Shown: one piece after another, positions 26,646-34,894 of the stretch
How the letters are laid out: each line of letters opens with the position of its first letter
Position numbering within the stretch: position 1 is the stretch's first letter
DNA from: Nocardia abscessus NBRC 100374
GTDB taxonomy: Bacteria; Actinomycetota; Actinomycetes; Mycobacteriales; Mycobacteriaceae
DNA: 64,000 nucleotides
Direction of reading: 5' to 3'
Assembly: GCF_000308455.1 (NCBI RefSeq)
Contig: NZ_BAFP01000064.1
Location: 1-64,000 of the forward strand
The notes under the pieces: generated by a model
Seen by the model: only the letters and a program-made list of their open reading frames with translations
What the model was told of the DNA's origin: nothing
The model's database searches: none
Made by a program: the position numbers and the translations under genes

Positions 26646-29600
26646 ATGGGAGGTCGGCTGGCGCTGGTGGTGGGGGCGGAATGCGCGGCGCTGGGAGAAT
26701 TGGGATTCACCGAGGAACTCGCCACCGGGCTGTACGGGAGCCTCACCCAGGCGGGCGGTTGGCGGACGGCGACCGAGCTCGACGGCCCGGTGCTCAATCC
26801 CACTGCCGCGCAATTGCTCGCCGCCGTCGACGCGGCCTTCGCGGCGGCATCGGAGCGGCAGGCCACGCTGCTGCTCGGCTTCATCGGGCACGGCGTGGCG
26901 ACGACCGCGGAGGACTTCTACCTGCTCGGCCACGATTCGCCCGCCGACCCCAACTCGCACAACGCCTTCCACCTCACCCAGGAGATCAGGGAGCGGCTCG
27001 ACCGCGCCGCGATCGACGGGCTGGTGCTGCTCGTCGACGCCTGCGAGGCCGGCCAGGGCGTGCAGGGCGCGGCGCGCCGATGGACCGATCTGCTGGCCCA
27101 GTCGGGCGGCCGGATGGAGTTGCTGGTCGCCTCGGGCGACGGGCCCGCGTACTCCGGATGCTTCACCCGGACCATGCTCGCCACCTTCGACATCGGACTG
27201 CCGCTGCGCGGGGAGAACCTGCTGCCCTCGGACCTGGTCGACCCGATCGCGATGCAGTGCACATATCAACAGCCGCAGCATCTCTCCTTCAGTTCCGGCG
27301 CGGTGTCCACGGCCGAGGGCGTCGACCCGGGGCTGTGGCTGGTGCCGAACACCGCGCGCCACCGGGACGCGGTGAGCGGGCGCTCCGCCGCCGGGTTCGT
27401 CGACCAGCTGACCCGGCGTCTGCTACTCACGCCCGACGTGCGCGAACGCCTCGACGCGATCGTCGACGCGGGCAGTCACCGGCTGCGGGCCGTGCTGGGG
27501 CCCGCGGGCGTTGGCAAGTCCACGCTGCTGGCGATGCTGATCCGCCCCAGTCTGGTCGACGGGCTCGCCGTGACCCCGGACTACATCACCGCCGCGGTGT
27601 TCCTGACGGTGAACAGCTCGGTGGAGTCGGTCGCCGCGGAACTGGCCGTGCAACTCGACGCACGCCTGCCCGGCTTCGGGGAGGCGGCCCGAGCGGCGCG
27701 GGCGCATCGCCCCCGGGACGAGTTCGACATCTTCGACATCCTGGTCCGCCGCCCGTTGGCGCGCCTGTCCACCGCGGGCCGCCGGGTCACCGTGGTGCTG
27801 GACGGACTCAATCAGCCGCAGGAGGGGACCAGGCGGCTGCTCGTGGCCGCGATCGCGGATCTGACCACGCGCGAGGATCTCCGGCACGTGCGGGTGATCG
27901 TCGGCATCCGGCCGGGTACCGGCGTCGAAGACCACCCGGAGCTGGCGCACATGCACCGGATCGATGTCGCCGAACCGGCGGCCGACGACATCGCCGCCGT
28001 GGTGGACTCGGCTCGCGGGACGGCGCCGATCGGTCCGGTCGACTGGATCGGCTGGATCCAGCGGCTGCTGGCCGAGACACCGACCGACGCGAGCGGTTCG
28101 CGGGTGGTGTCCGGCGGCTGGCTGGTGGCGCGCATCCTGCTGGAGGTCGCCGCGGGGTTGACCGACGGCGCGGTCGCCTCCGGAATCGGTCTCGACCGGG
28201 TCATCGCGCTGCGGGTCGACACGGCGCTACGGAGCGCCGATCCCGAAACGACCGGTGCTATAGCGGCATTGCTCGGCGTACTGGTGGCGGCGGGGGCCGG
28301 GCCCGTGCTGCCGTTGGAGTTGCTGGACGCGGCCCTGCTGTCGCTCGGCGTCGATCTCAGTACCGCCCGGATCCGTGACGTCGCCGTGAATCTCGGCGCG
28401 CTGATCACCCGGAGTCATCCCGGCAGCGTCCGTGAGTCGCTCGGGGTGTCCCACAGCGGGTTCCTGTCCGCGCTGGCCGCGGAATGCCGTCGCCACGGCG
28501 TGCGCCTGGAGGACACGCACCGCGCCCTCGTGGCGGCGATCCAGGCCGACGACACCGACCGGGCCGCCGACTACGCACGGGGCGCGGCCGTTCGGCACTG
28601 CCTGGCCTACGGCGATTCCGCCCTGGCCGTCGACTTCCTGATGAAGCTGGAAACCGGCAGGTCGGCCGACGATCGTGACCTGTGGGCCGCCTGGGTGCCC
28701 GACTTCGTCCAAGCGCTCGGCCCGGACCATCTCGACACCTTCACCACGCGGGAACGGCGCGCCTACCACCGCGCCGAGAGCGGCGACCTGGTCGGCGCCG
28801 TCGCCGATTTCGAGCAGTTGCTCGCCGACCGGCTGCGGGTCTTCGGCCCCGACGACCCGGACACCCTGGACACCCGCGACCGCCTGGCCAGCTACCGCGC
28901 CCGCTGCGGTGACCATTCCGGCGCGGGCACGGAATTCGAGCACCTGCTGGCCGACCAGCTGCGCCTGCTCGGTCCCGGTCACCCCGAAACCCTGCGCACC
29001 AGGAACAATCTGGCGTCCAATCGCGGCGATATCGGTGATTCCGCCGGGGCGATCGCCCTCTTCGAAACCCTGCGCGCCGACCGCGCGCGCGTGCAGGGAC
29101 CGGACCATCCGGACACCTTGCGCACCCGTAACAGCCTGGCGTACTGGCGCGCCGACAGCGGCGATCTCGCCGGCGCCCGCGCCGAGTTCGAGCAACTCGT
29201 GGCGGACTGTCTGCGCGTCTTCGGCCCCGACCACCCCGACACGCTCGGTGCCCGCAACAACCTCGCCGCGTTCCGCGCGCGCAGCGGTGATCTGGCCGGG
29301 GCGGGCGCGGAGTTCACCCGCCTGCTCGATGATCGACTACGGGTGCTCGGTCCGGACCACCCCGACACGCTGCTCACCCGCGGTCGGCTGGCCATCTATC
29401 GCGCCGACAGCGGCGACCTGCCCGGCGCGATCACCGACCTGGAGAAACTGCTCGCCGACCGGCTCCGGGTGCTGGGCCCGGATCATCCGGACACCTTCGA
29501 TACCCGCAACGATCTCGCCGCCTACCGCGCCCGTCACGGCGACCTGGTCCGCGCCGTCGCGGAGCTGGAGGTTCTGCTGGTGGCGGAGTTGCGCGCCCTC

Positions 29601-29672
29601 GGTCCCACGCACGCCGCCACCATTCGGACCAGGAACACCTTGGCGTACTGGCGAGGCCAGTCCGGGGACTGA
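26646..29672 (+). CDS. Caspase-like / STAND NTPase / TPR protein (putative conflict or cell-death protein)
   Basis: 1008 residues in three blocks. (1) Residues 1-240: caspase-like (clan CD) domain, with the catalytic dyad His82 in FIGHGVAT and Cys133 in LLVDACEAGQ, each after a hydrophobic strand, 51 residues apart, as in bacterial caspases and metacaspases. (2) About 265-560: STAND-type P-loop NTPase with GPAGVGKST (Lys291), Walker B VVLDGL (Asp386), and a VIVGIRPG sensor-like strand; a helical linker follows. (3) 692-1008: seven full and one partial 42-residue TPR/kinesin-light-chain-like repeats. ATG at 26646 is chosen; the frame upstream is low-complexity. No secretion signal. By analogy with NLR/Avs-like STAND proteins, the TPRs would sense a trigger and the NTPase oligomerise to activate the protease. 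That role is inference; the domain calls are read directly. Confidence 0.88.
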   Translation: MGGRLALVVGAECAALGELGFTEELATGLYGSLTQAGGWRTATELDGPVLNPTAAQLLAAVDAAFAAASERQATLLLGFIGHGVATTAEDFYLLGHDSPADPNSHNAFHLTQEIRERLDRAAIDGLVLLVDACEAGQGVQGAARRWTDLLAQSGGRMELLVASGDGPAYSGCFTRTMLATFDIGLPLRGENLLPSDLVDPIAMQCTYQQPQHLSFSSGAVSTAEGVDPGLWLVPNTARHRDAVSGRSAAGFVDQLTRRLLLTPDVRERLDAIVDAGSHRLRAVLGPAGVGKSTLLAMLIRPSLVDGLAVTPDYITAAVFLTVNSSVESVAAELAVQLDARLPGFGEAARAARAHRPRDEFDIFDILVRRPLARLSTAGRRVTVVLDGLNQPQEGTRRLLVAAIADLTTREDLRHVRVIVGIRPGTGVEDHPELAHMHRIDVAEPAADDIAAVVDSARGTAPIGPVDWIGWIQRLLAETPTDASGSRVVSGGWLVARILLEVAAGLTDGAVASGIGLDRVIALRVDTALRSADPETTGAIAALLGVLVAAGAGPVLPLELLDAALLSLGVDLSTARIRDVAVNLGALITRSHPGSVRESLGVSHSGFLSALAAECRRHGVRLEDTHRALVAAIQADDTDRAADYARGAAVRHCLAYGDSALAVDFLMKLETGRSADDRDLWAAWVPDFVQALGPDHLDTFTTRERRAYHRAESGDLVGAVADFEQLLADRLRVFGPDDPDTLDTRDRLASYRARCGDHSGAGTEFEHLLADQLRLLGPGHPETLRTRNNLASNRGDIGDSAGAIALFETLRADRARVQGPDHPDTLRTRNSLAYWRADSGDLAGARAEFEQLVADCLRVFGPDHPDTLGARNNLAAFRARSGDLAGAGAEFTRLLDDRLRVLGPDHPDTLLTRGRLAIYRADSGDLPGAITDLEKLLADRLRVLGPDHPDTFDTRNDLAAYRARHGDLVRAVAELEVLLVAELRALGPTHAATIRTRNTLAYWRGQSGD
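28719..29669 (+). repeat. In-frame tandem repeat array (126-bp units) encoding TPRs
   Basis: Seven complete 126-bp units and a 69-bp partial one. Each unit starts with the Gly-Pro-Asp-His-Pro-Asp-Thr-Leu motif, continues with R-N-x-L-A-x-x-R, and has a conserved SGDLAGA core. Residues 692-985 hold the full repeats. The array stops in the middle of the eighth unit at the gene's TGA. Similarity at DNA level suggests expansion by unequal recombination. Confidence 0.9.
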
Positions 29673-29677
29673 CGGTT

Positions 29678-29703
29678 CGGCTCCCGGGCGGTGGCCCGAG
29701 CCG
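29678..29703. terminator. Convergent terminator hairpin
   Basis: Stem CGGCT-(CC)-CGGGC, loop GGTG, GCCCG-AGCCG, lying in the 36 bp between the caspase-STAND gene and the convergent TetR gene. Ten base pairs with a CC bulge; no T-tract. Confidence 0.5.
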
Positions 29704-29708
29704 TGCGG

Positions 29709-30338
29709 TCAGGAACGGTAGAGCGAGCGGTACGCGGTGAGCGTCTCGACGCAGTGTTCGACGATCTGCTCGCGGGTGGCGCGCAGCGAGCCGTTCAGCC
29801 AGGCCGAGAACATGCCCGCGTTCCCGCTGGCCATCGTCACCGCCGCCAGCCTGCGCTTGACCGGGTCGTCGATGTGGCCGAACAGATGGTCCTGCATGAT
29901 CCGGGTGAAGACCGGCATCACCGCGAAGGTGGTCTGCCCGAGCCCGGTGCTGGAATACGGCTCGACCAGGAACAGCCGCGATTTGCGCGGGTCGGCGAGC
30001 ACCTTGTCCACCAGGATCTCCGACAGTGCGCGGTCGCGCGACGGGTCGTCGGTGGCGGCGAAGGCCGTCATCGGCTCCAGGAACTCGTCGGCGACCTGAC
30101 GGTAGAGCACGTCCAGCAACTCGTCGCGGCCTGCGAAGCTCTCGTAGAAATAGCGGTCGGTGAGGTTGGCCTTGCGGCACACCGCACGCATGGTGACCCC
30201 GCTCGCGCCCGACTCGCCGATCAGGTCGAGCGCCGCCTCCAGCAACGCCGTCCGCCGCGTCTCCCTGCGCTCGGTGAGCGTCGTCCCACCCCAGATCCGC
30301 GGGCCCCCGTCGTCGTCTGATTGCTGACCTGTCTGCAC
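29709..30338 (-). CDS. TetR family transcriptional regulator
   Basis: 209 residues from the GTG at 30338 (224 from a GTG at 30383). The HTH lies at about residues 25-70, with the hallmark VCRKANLTDRYFYESFAGRDELLDVLYR. The C-terminal domain is of the TetR_C type seen in regulators of fatty-acid or lipid genes (KSRLFLVEPYSSTGLG). Divergent from the condensation-domain gene across 172 bp, so it may control that gene; it is convergent with the caspase-STAND gene. No clear operator dyad was found. Confidence 0.85.
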   Translation of the reverse strand: MQTGQQSDDDGGPRIWGGTTLTERRETRRTALLEAALDLIGESGASGVTMRAVCRKANLTDRYFYESFAGRDELLDVLYRQVADEFLEPMTAFAATDDPSRDRALSEILVDKVLADPRKSRLFLVEPYSSTGLGQTTFAVMPVFTRIMQDHLFGHIDDPVKRRLAAVTMASGNAGMFSAWLNGSLRATREQIVEHCVETLTAYRSLYRS

Positions 30339-30510
30339 GGCCCAACGATAATGCCTGGCGGTGCACCCCCGCGCCGCGCGCACCCGCCCCGGCCTCCGCG
30401 GTCTTGCCGAAACGGATCCCGTGCGGTCACGAGGTGGTAACTGTCGGTTTACTCGCGCCGGTTACCTTCCCCGGGTCTTTCAGTGGTTCGGTAGTGGAGG
30501 GTAACGGCGC

Positions 30511-32016
30511 GTGAACAACTCCGCTGCGGTGATCTGGTCCGAAGCGATCGGCGATGGATTCGGGCGCACCAGGGTGCGCGGCACGCGACCAGCGGTTCGG
30601 CATCTCCCGCCGCCGCGGCGTCCGGCGCCGCTGGCCCGTGGGCCGCGCCCGGCGCACCTCCCGCTCGCCCCGGCGCAGGAACGCATGTGGCATGCCGCGC
30701 GGGCCGGAAACTCGGGTGACTGGAATGTGGCTCGTGCGGTGCGCCTGTCCGGGCCCGCGCTGCGGACAGAGGCGCTCGTCACCGCGATAGACGACGTGGT
30801 CGCCCGGCACGAACCGCTGCGCACGCGCTACCCGAAGACCGCCTCGGGCCCGGCCCAGGTGATCGTCCCGGCGCCCGAGGCCAGGGTGCGGACCGAGATC
30901 GTCGCGGTCACCGAAGCCGAATTGCCGCACCGCATCGCGGAATTCGCCGCAGGTGAGTTCGATTTGGACTCCGATCTGCCGCTGCGCGCCCGGTTATACG
31001 TGCTCGGGCCGTGCGACGTGGTGCTGGTGCTGGTGGTCCATCACATCTCGATCGACGGGCGCTCGGTGGCCCCGCTGCTGCGCGATCTCGTCACGGCCTA
31101 CCTCGCCAGGCAGGCCGGGGCCGCGCCGGACTGGACGCCCTTGCCGGTCGACTACGCCGACTACACCCTGTGGAAGCACGCCCAGCTCGGCGACTACTCC
31201 GACGAATGGAGCCGCGCCACGCAGCAATTGCGCTACTGGGCGAACACCCTCGCCGGCCGGCCTCCGGTACTCGAATTCCCCTGCGCTCGCCCACGCCCGA
31301 TCCGCCGGGCCGGCGCGGCGGGCGCCGGGGCCCTCGTGCCCGTCGCGTTCGGCGCCGACGTGCACCGCGCGCTGCTCGAACGCGCATGCGCGGCGGGGTC
31401 CAGTCTGTTCATGGTGCTGCAAGCCGCTTTCGCGGTGGCGGTCGGCGCGTTCTCCGGCAGCGCCGATGTCACGGTGGCCACGGCGGTGGCGGGCCGCGAC
31501 CATCGGCTGCTGGACGATCTGGTCGGAAACTTCGCCGACGACGTGCTGATGCGCGTGCGCCTCGACCGGGCCGCCGACACGGACGAACTGCTCGACCAGG
31601 TGCGCCGGGTGGCGCTGGCCGCGTTCGCCCACCCCGATACCCCCGCCCAGCGGCTGAAGCGCTGCCTGCTACAGGACGCGGCCTGCCCGCTGTTCCAGGC
31701 GACGCTCATCCTCCAGCGGGGCGCGGCCGCCGTACGCTCCGGGGACGGCGGCGACGGCGGGCTGACCGTCACCGAACTCGACACCGGCGTCGTCCGCGCC
31801 AAGCACGATCTCGAATTCGGCCTGGTGGACCGGTACGACCGGCTGGGCGCGCCCGCGGGCGTCGACGGGGTGTTCATCTATCCGACCGCGCTGTTCGATC
31901 GTGGCACGGCGGTGGCCTTCGTCGAATTGTTCACCGCCACAGTCGAACTGCTCGCTGCCGGATACCGCGGTCCGGTCGCCCCGTTGCTGGCCGGCTTCTC
32001 CGCCGCGCAGCGGTGA
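30511..32016 (+). CDS. Stand-alone NRPS-type condensation domain protein
   Basis: 501 residues: an Arg/Pro-rich leader of about 48 residues, then a complete condensation-domain fold. The acceptor motif HHxxxDG is intact as HHISIDG (His177, His178, Asp182); the PLAPAQERMW core-1 motif, a PVDYADYTLW segment and the GNFADDVLMR core are also present. There is no adenylation, carrier or thioesterase domain. Free-standing C domains acylate or condense carrier-bound or soluble substrates. It converges on the four-gene sulfur/PLP operon, with stops 29 bp apart, so a shared pathway is plausible but not shown. GTG start with GGAGG ten bases upstream. Confidence 0.85.
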   Translation: MNNSAAVIWSEAIGDGFGRTRVRGTRPAVRHLPPPRRPAPLARGPRPAHLPLAPAQERMWHAARAGNSGDWNVARAVRLSGPALRTEALVTAIDDVVARHEPLRTRYPKTASGPAQVIVPAPEARVRTEIVAVTEAELPHRIAEFAAGEFDLDSDLPLRARLYVLGPCDVVLVLVVHHISIDGRSVAPLLRDLVTAYLARQAGAAPDWTPLPVDYADYTLWKHAQLGDYSDEWSRATQQLRYWANTLAGRPPVLEFPCARPRPIRRAGAAGAGALVPVAFGADVHRALLERACAAGSSLFMVLQAAFAVAVGAFSGSADVTVATAVAGRDHRLLDDLVGNFADDVLMRVRLDRAADTDELLDQVRRVALAAFAHPDTPAQRLKRCLLQDAACPLFQATLILQRGAAAVRSGDGGDGGLTVTELDTGVVRAKHDLEFGLVDRYDRLGAPAGVDGVFIYPTALFDRGTAVAFVELFTATVELLAAGYRGPVAPLLAGFSAAQR

Positions 32017-32028
32017 CGACGGCTCTCG

Positions 32029-32044
32029 CTCCCGACTGCGGGAG
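32029..32044. terminator. Convergent terminator hairpin
   Basis: CTCCCG-ACTG-CGGGAG stem-loop, flanked by an outer CGGCT/AGCCG pair, in the 29 bp between the condensation gene and the convergent cysteine-synthase-rhodanese gene. It would serve both directions. Confidence 0.55.
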
Positions 32045-32045
32045 G

Positions 32046-33371
32046 TCAGCCGCGTTCCAAAGGCAGTCCCGCGTCACGCCAGGCGACGATTCCCCCCGCC
32101 AGGCTCGAGGCGTCGTATCCGGCCCGGCGGGCGCGGGCGGCGAACCGCAGCGACAGTTCTCCGACCGGACAGACGAACACGACGGGACGTGACCGCGGAA
32201 ACGGGATGCCGTGCCCGAACATGTCGTCGAGCTGGTCATCGCGAATGTTCAACGCGCCGGGCACGTGCCCGATCCGGTAGGCCATGGCGCCGCGGCTGTC
32301 CACGATGGTCGGCCGTCCAGTCCGGTCCAGCTCGGCGAGCTGTGCTGGCGACAGACGCGGTACCTCGGCCAGCTCGGTCGCGGTCGGCGCGGCGTCGCGT
32401 TCGGCTCGGCCGAACAGTTCCGGCCTGCGCTTCTTGATGTAGGACAGATACGGTTCGAGCCGATCGCAGACGATGAACACGGCCACGACCGGGTCGTCCG
32501 GATCGGTCGCCGAGAGATCGAGCGCGCCGAGCGTGTCCAGTGCGGCCGCGTAACCGGCGCCGCTGGTGGGCCCGGCCAGGATGCCGTACCCGGTCGCCAG
32601 GCGCAGCGTCGCGTCCACGGCGTCGGGCGCCGACACGGTGACGATCCGGTCGTAGAACTCCGGCTGGAACAAGCCGACATCCCACATCTCGCTCTCCGAG
32701 CGGATGCCGGGCACGAAGTCCGACCGCTCGGAAACCACGGCGACCGTGCGCAATTCGGGATTATGCTTGCGCAGGTAGGTGGCGGTCCCACGGGTGGACC
32801 CGGTGGTACCGAGCCCGCCGATCAGGTAGTCCACCCGGCCGATGCCGTCGGCCGCGAGGTCTTCGTGGATCTCCCGTCCGGTGCCCTCGTGGTGCGCCTC
32901 GATGTTCTTCTCGTTGGTGTACTGCGACAGATGCCGATACGCGCCCGGGTGCTGGGCCATGGTCGCCTCGATCACCGAGTAGACGTCGTTCGGCGTGGTC
33001 GGGTCCGGGCATTCGGACAGGCCGGGCAGTTCCACGATCTCGGTGCCGAACAGCTCGAGCAGGTCACGGACCTCGGCCACCTTAATCCGGTTGGTCACCG
33101 CGCGCAGGTCGATGCCGTACACCGCGCCGAGGACGCGCAGCGCTTTGGCCGTATTGCCGCTGGACGCCTCGATGAGCGTCTGACCGCTCGCGCGGATCTG
33201 CGCCAGGTCGTCGCGGAGCATTCCCCAGGCCACCCGGTCTTTGACCGAGCCGAACGGGTTGTGCGACTCCAGCTTCGCGTAGAGCTCGACGTTCGACAGC
33301 CCGTGCACCGCGGGGTCGAGCCGGAGCAGTGGCGTATTGCCGATGAGTTCGGTGATGTGGTCGTATCGCAT
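32046..33371 (-). CDS. Cysteine synthase-like PLP enzyme fused to a C-terminal rhodanese domain
   Basis: 441 residues. The first about 320 are a fold-type II PLP enzyme of the cysteine synthase/SbnA type: IGNTPLL, PFGSVKDR (PLP Lys44), SSGNTAKAL, GGLGTTGSTRG phosphate loop and AGPTSGAGY. Residues about 340-441 form a rhodanese domain with VDSRGAMAYRIGHVPGA and active-site loop CPVGELS (Cys401 as persulfide carrier). The fusion implies sulfide made locally from a persulfide is passed to an activated amino acid. ATG overlaps the stop of the upstream gene by one base; it is last in the operon. Exact amino acid product unknown. Confidence 0.88.
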   Translation of the reverse strand: MRYDHITELIGNTPLLRLDPAVHGLSNVELYAKLESHNPFGSVKDRVAWGMLRDDLAQIRASGQTLIEASSGNTAKALRVLGAVYGIDLRAVTNRIKVAEVRDLLELFGTEIVELPGLSECPDPTTPNDVYSVIEATMAQHPGAYRHLSQYTNEKNIEAHHEGTGREIHEDLAADGIGRVDYLIGGLGTTGSTRGTATYLRKHNPELRTVAVVSERSDFVPGIRSESEMWDVGLFQPEFYDRIVTVSAPDAVDATLRLATGYGILAGPTSGAGYAAALDTLGALDLSATDPDDPVVAVFIVCDRLEPYLSYIKKRRPELFGRAERDAAPTATELAEVPRLSPAQLAELDRTGRPTIVDSRGAMAYRIGHVPGALNIRDDQLDDMFGHGIPFPRSRPVVFVCPVGELSLRFAARARRAGYDASSLAGGIVAWRDAGLPLERG

Positions 33372-34894
33372 CAGGGGGCCTCGACGGATCGGACCGGGCT
33401 GGTGACAGCGTGGACGGCGGGTGGCGCGAGATCGCGCGGTCGTGACGGCTCGCCGGGGAGGTCCGGTTCGTAGTCGGCGTCGCGGACGACCCGGAACCCG
33501 CCGGAACCTTGCGTGACGGCGAGTTTCGCGGGCAGCGGGTGCATCGAGGCCGTCGCAGCGGACAGGTCCATGTGGTAGGCGGCGGTGTTCGGGAACACCA
33601 CCGGATCGCCCGGCTGGGGCCGGGTGGGCAGCCACACCTTGTGATTGGTGATCAGATCTCGCTCCAGGCACAGCCGTCCGGCGAAGTAGACGCCGACCGG
33701 ACCCTCCGTGTTCTCGCCGGTGTGGTCGAGCCCGACGCCCGTGCGAGGCAGCAGGATCGGATCGACCATGACCTCCTGGTCGGCGGGCGTCACCGAATCG
33801 CGGCTGAGGTCGACATGCACCAGCACGCTGCCGTCGGCGACCTCCTTGACGAACTCGACCGCGGCCACCGTGACGCCTGCGTGATCGACCAGCGCCTTTC
33901 CCGGCTCCAGCCACACCTCCAGCAGGTTGTCGCCCACCACCTGCGCCACCGTGCGGCCCCCGTGCCGCTCCAGCGGCGCGCCGAGCAGATCCGCGAGCAT
34001 GCGGTCGGCGGAGACGGTGTTGGCGTACTTGTGGAACACCGGCGTGCCGTGCACGGCGCCGCCCGCGACGTGATAGCCGAAGGTATTACTGCCCCAGCTC
34101 ATCGGCTCCGCACGGCCGAGCAGCGACTCGCGCAGCGCGAGCACGTAGGCGTCGAACCGTTCGGCATCGGCGGTGAACACTTGACGGAATCCGCCGCCGA
34201 TGTCGAGGACCGAAGGGGAGAGCCCACGGTCGTAGGCCTGCTCGATCAACCGCAGGCAGGCGTCGACCGCCCGGACGCGCTCGCCGAGATCGCCGGAGTC
34301 GAGGTGGAAAGCGAAGCCGAGGAAGGCGATGCGCCCCCGCTGCGCCGACAACAGGTCGAAGGCCTGCTCGACGTGCGCGACCGGCACGCCGAACCGGCTC
34401 ACCTGGCCGGGATCGAAACCGGAAACCCGCAGTAGCACGCGGATTTCCGCAGGCCCGTCGGCGAGTTCGGCGATGCGGCGCAACTCCCACAGGTTGTCGA
34501 CGTTGATCGTCACCCCGCGCTGCACCAGGTCGCGGAGGAAGGCTTCCCCTTTCGGGCCGGTGACCTCGATGCGCGCCCGATCGAATCCGGCGCCGAGGGC
34601 ACTGGACAGTTCGTGCGATGAGGCGACATCGATGGCGACGCCCGCGCGTTCTGCGGTGCGGACGAACGCGCGCGACTGATTCACCTTGTGCGCGTAGCAG
34701 ATCCGATGCCCGGGAAGGCTCCGCTGCAACGGCGAGCGCAGGCGGACCAGATTCTCCGAGAAGACCTGCGGGAACACCAGGTGCACCGGGGACCCGAATT
34801 TCGTCAGCGTGTCCGCCACGGCGTCCGGGCTGTCGAGAAAGTCGCGGACGATCGGATGCAGCTTCGCAGGCAATGCCGGCGGCCACGGCGTCAT
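33371..34894 (-). CDS. Fold-type III PLP enzyme, Y4yA-like (DAP/ornithine decarboxylase fold)
   Basis: 507 residues. An alanine-racemase-like barrel with PLP Lys70 in YAHKVNQ, the HLDSGD strand end, the DIGGGFRQVF phosphate loop, and a C-terminal beta domain with CLERDLI and a conserved AAYHMD segment. Such proteins decarboxylate amino acids or, in siderophore routes (SbnH), amino-acid conjugates. The sequence style and pairing with a cysteine-synthase-like gene match the rhizobial y4xP-y4yA pair as I remember it. It overlaps both neighbours (4 bp upstream, 1 bp downstream), so stoichiometric co-expression is likely. Confidence 0.85.
   Translation of the reverse strand: MTPWPPALPAKLHPIVRDFLDSPDAVADTLTKFGSPVHLVFPQVFSENLVRLRSPLQRSLPGHRICYAHKVNQSRAFVRTAERAGVAIDVASSHELSSALGAGFDRARIEVTGPKGEAFLRDLVQRGVTINVDNLWELRRIAELADGPAEIRVLLRVSGFDPGQVSRFGVPVAHVEQAFDLLSAQRGRIAFLGFAFHLDSGDLGERVRAVDACLRLIEQAYDRGLSPSVLDIGGGFRQVFTADAERFDAYVLALRESLLGRAEPMSWGSNTFGYHVAGGAVHGTPVFHKYANTVSADRMLADLLGAPLERHGGRTVAQVVGDNLLEVWLEPGKALVDHAGVTVAAVEFVKEVADGSVLVHVDLSRDSVTPADQEVMVDPILLPRTGVGLDHTGENTEGPVGVYFAGRLCLERDLITNHKVWLPTRPQPGDPVVFPNTAAYHMDLSAATASMHPLPAKLAVTQGSGGFRVVRDADYEPDLPGEPSRPRDLAPPAVHAVTSPVRSVEAP

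Noticed and set aside
28719..29669. Regular 126-bp repeats considered as a CRISPR array
   Set aside because: Repeats are contiguous, in frame and encode TPRs; no spacers.
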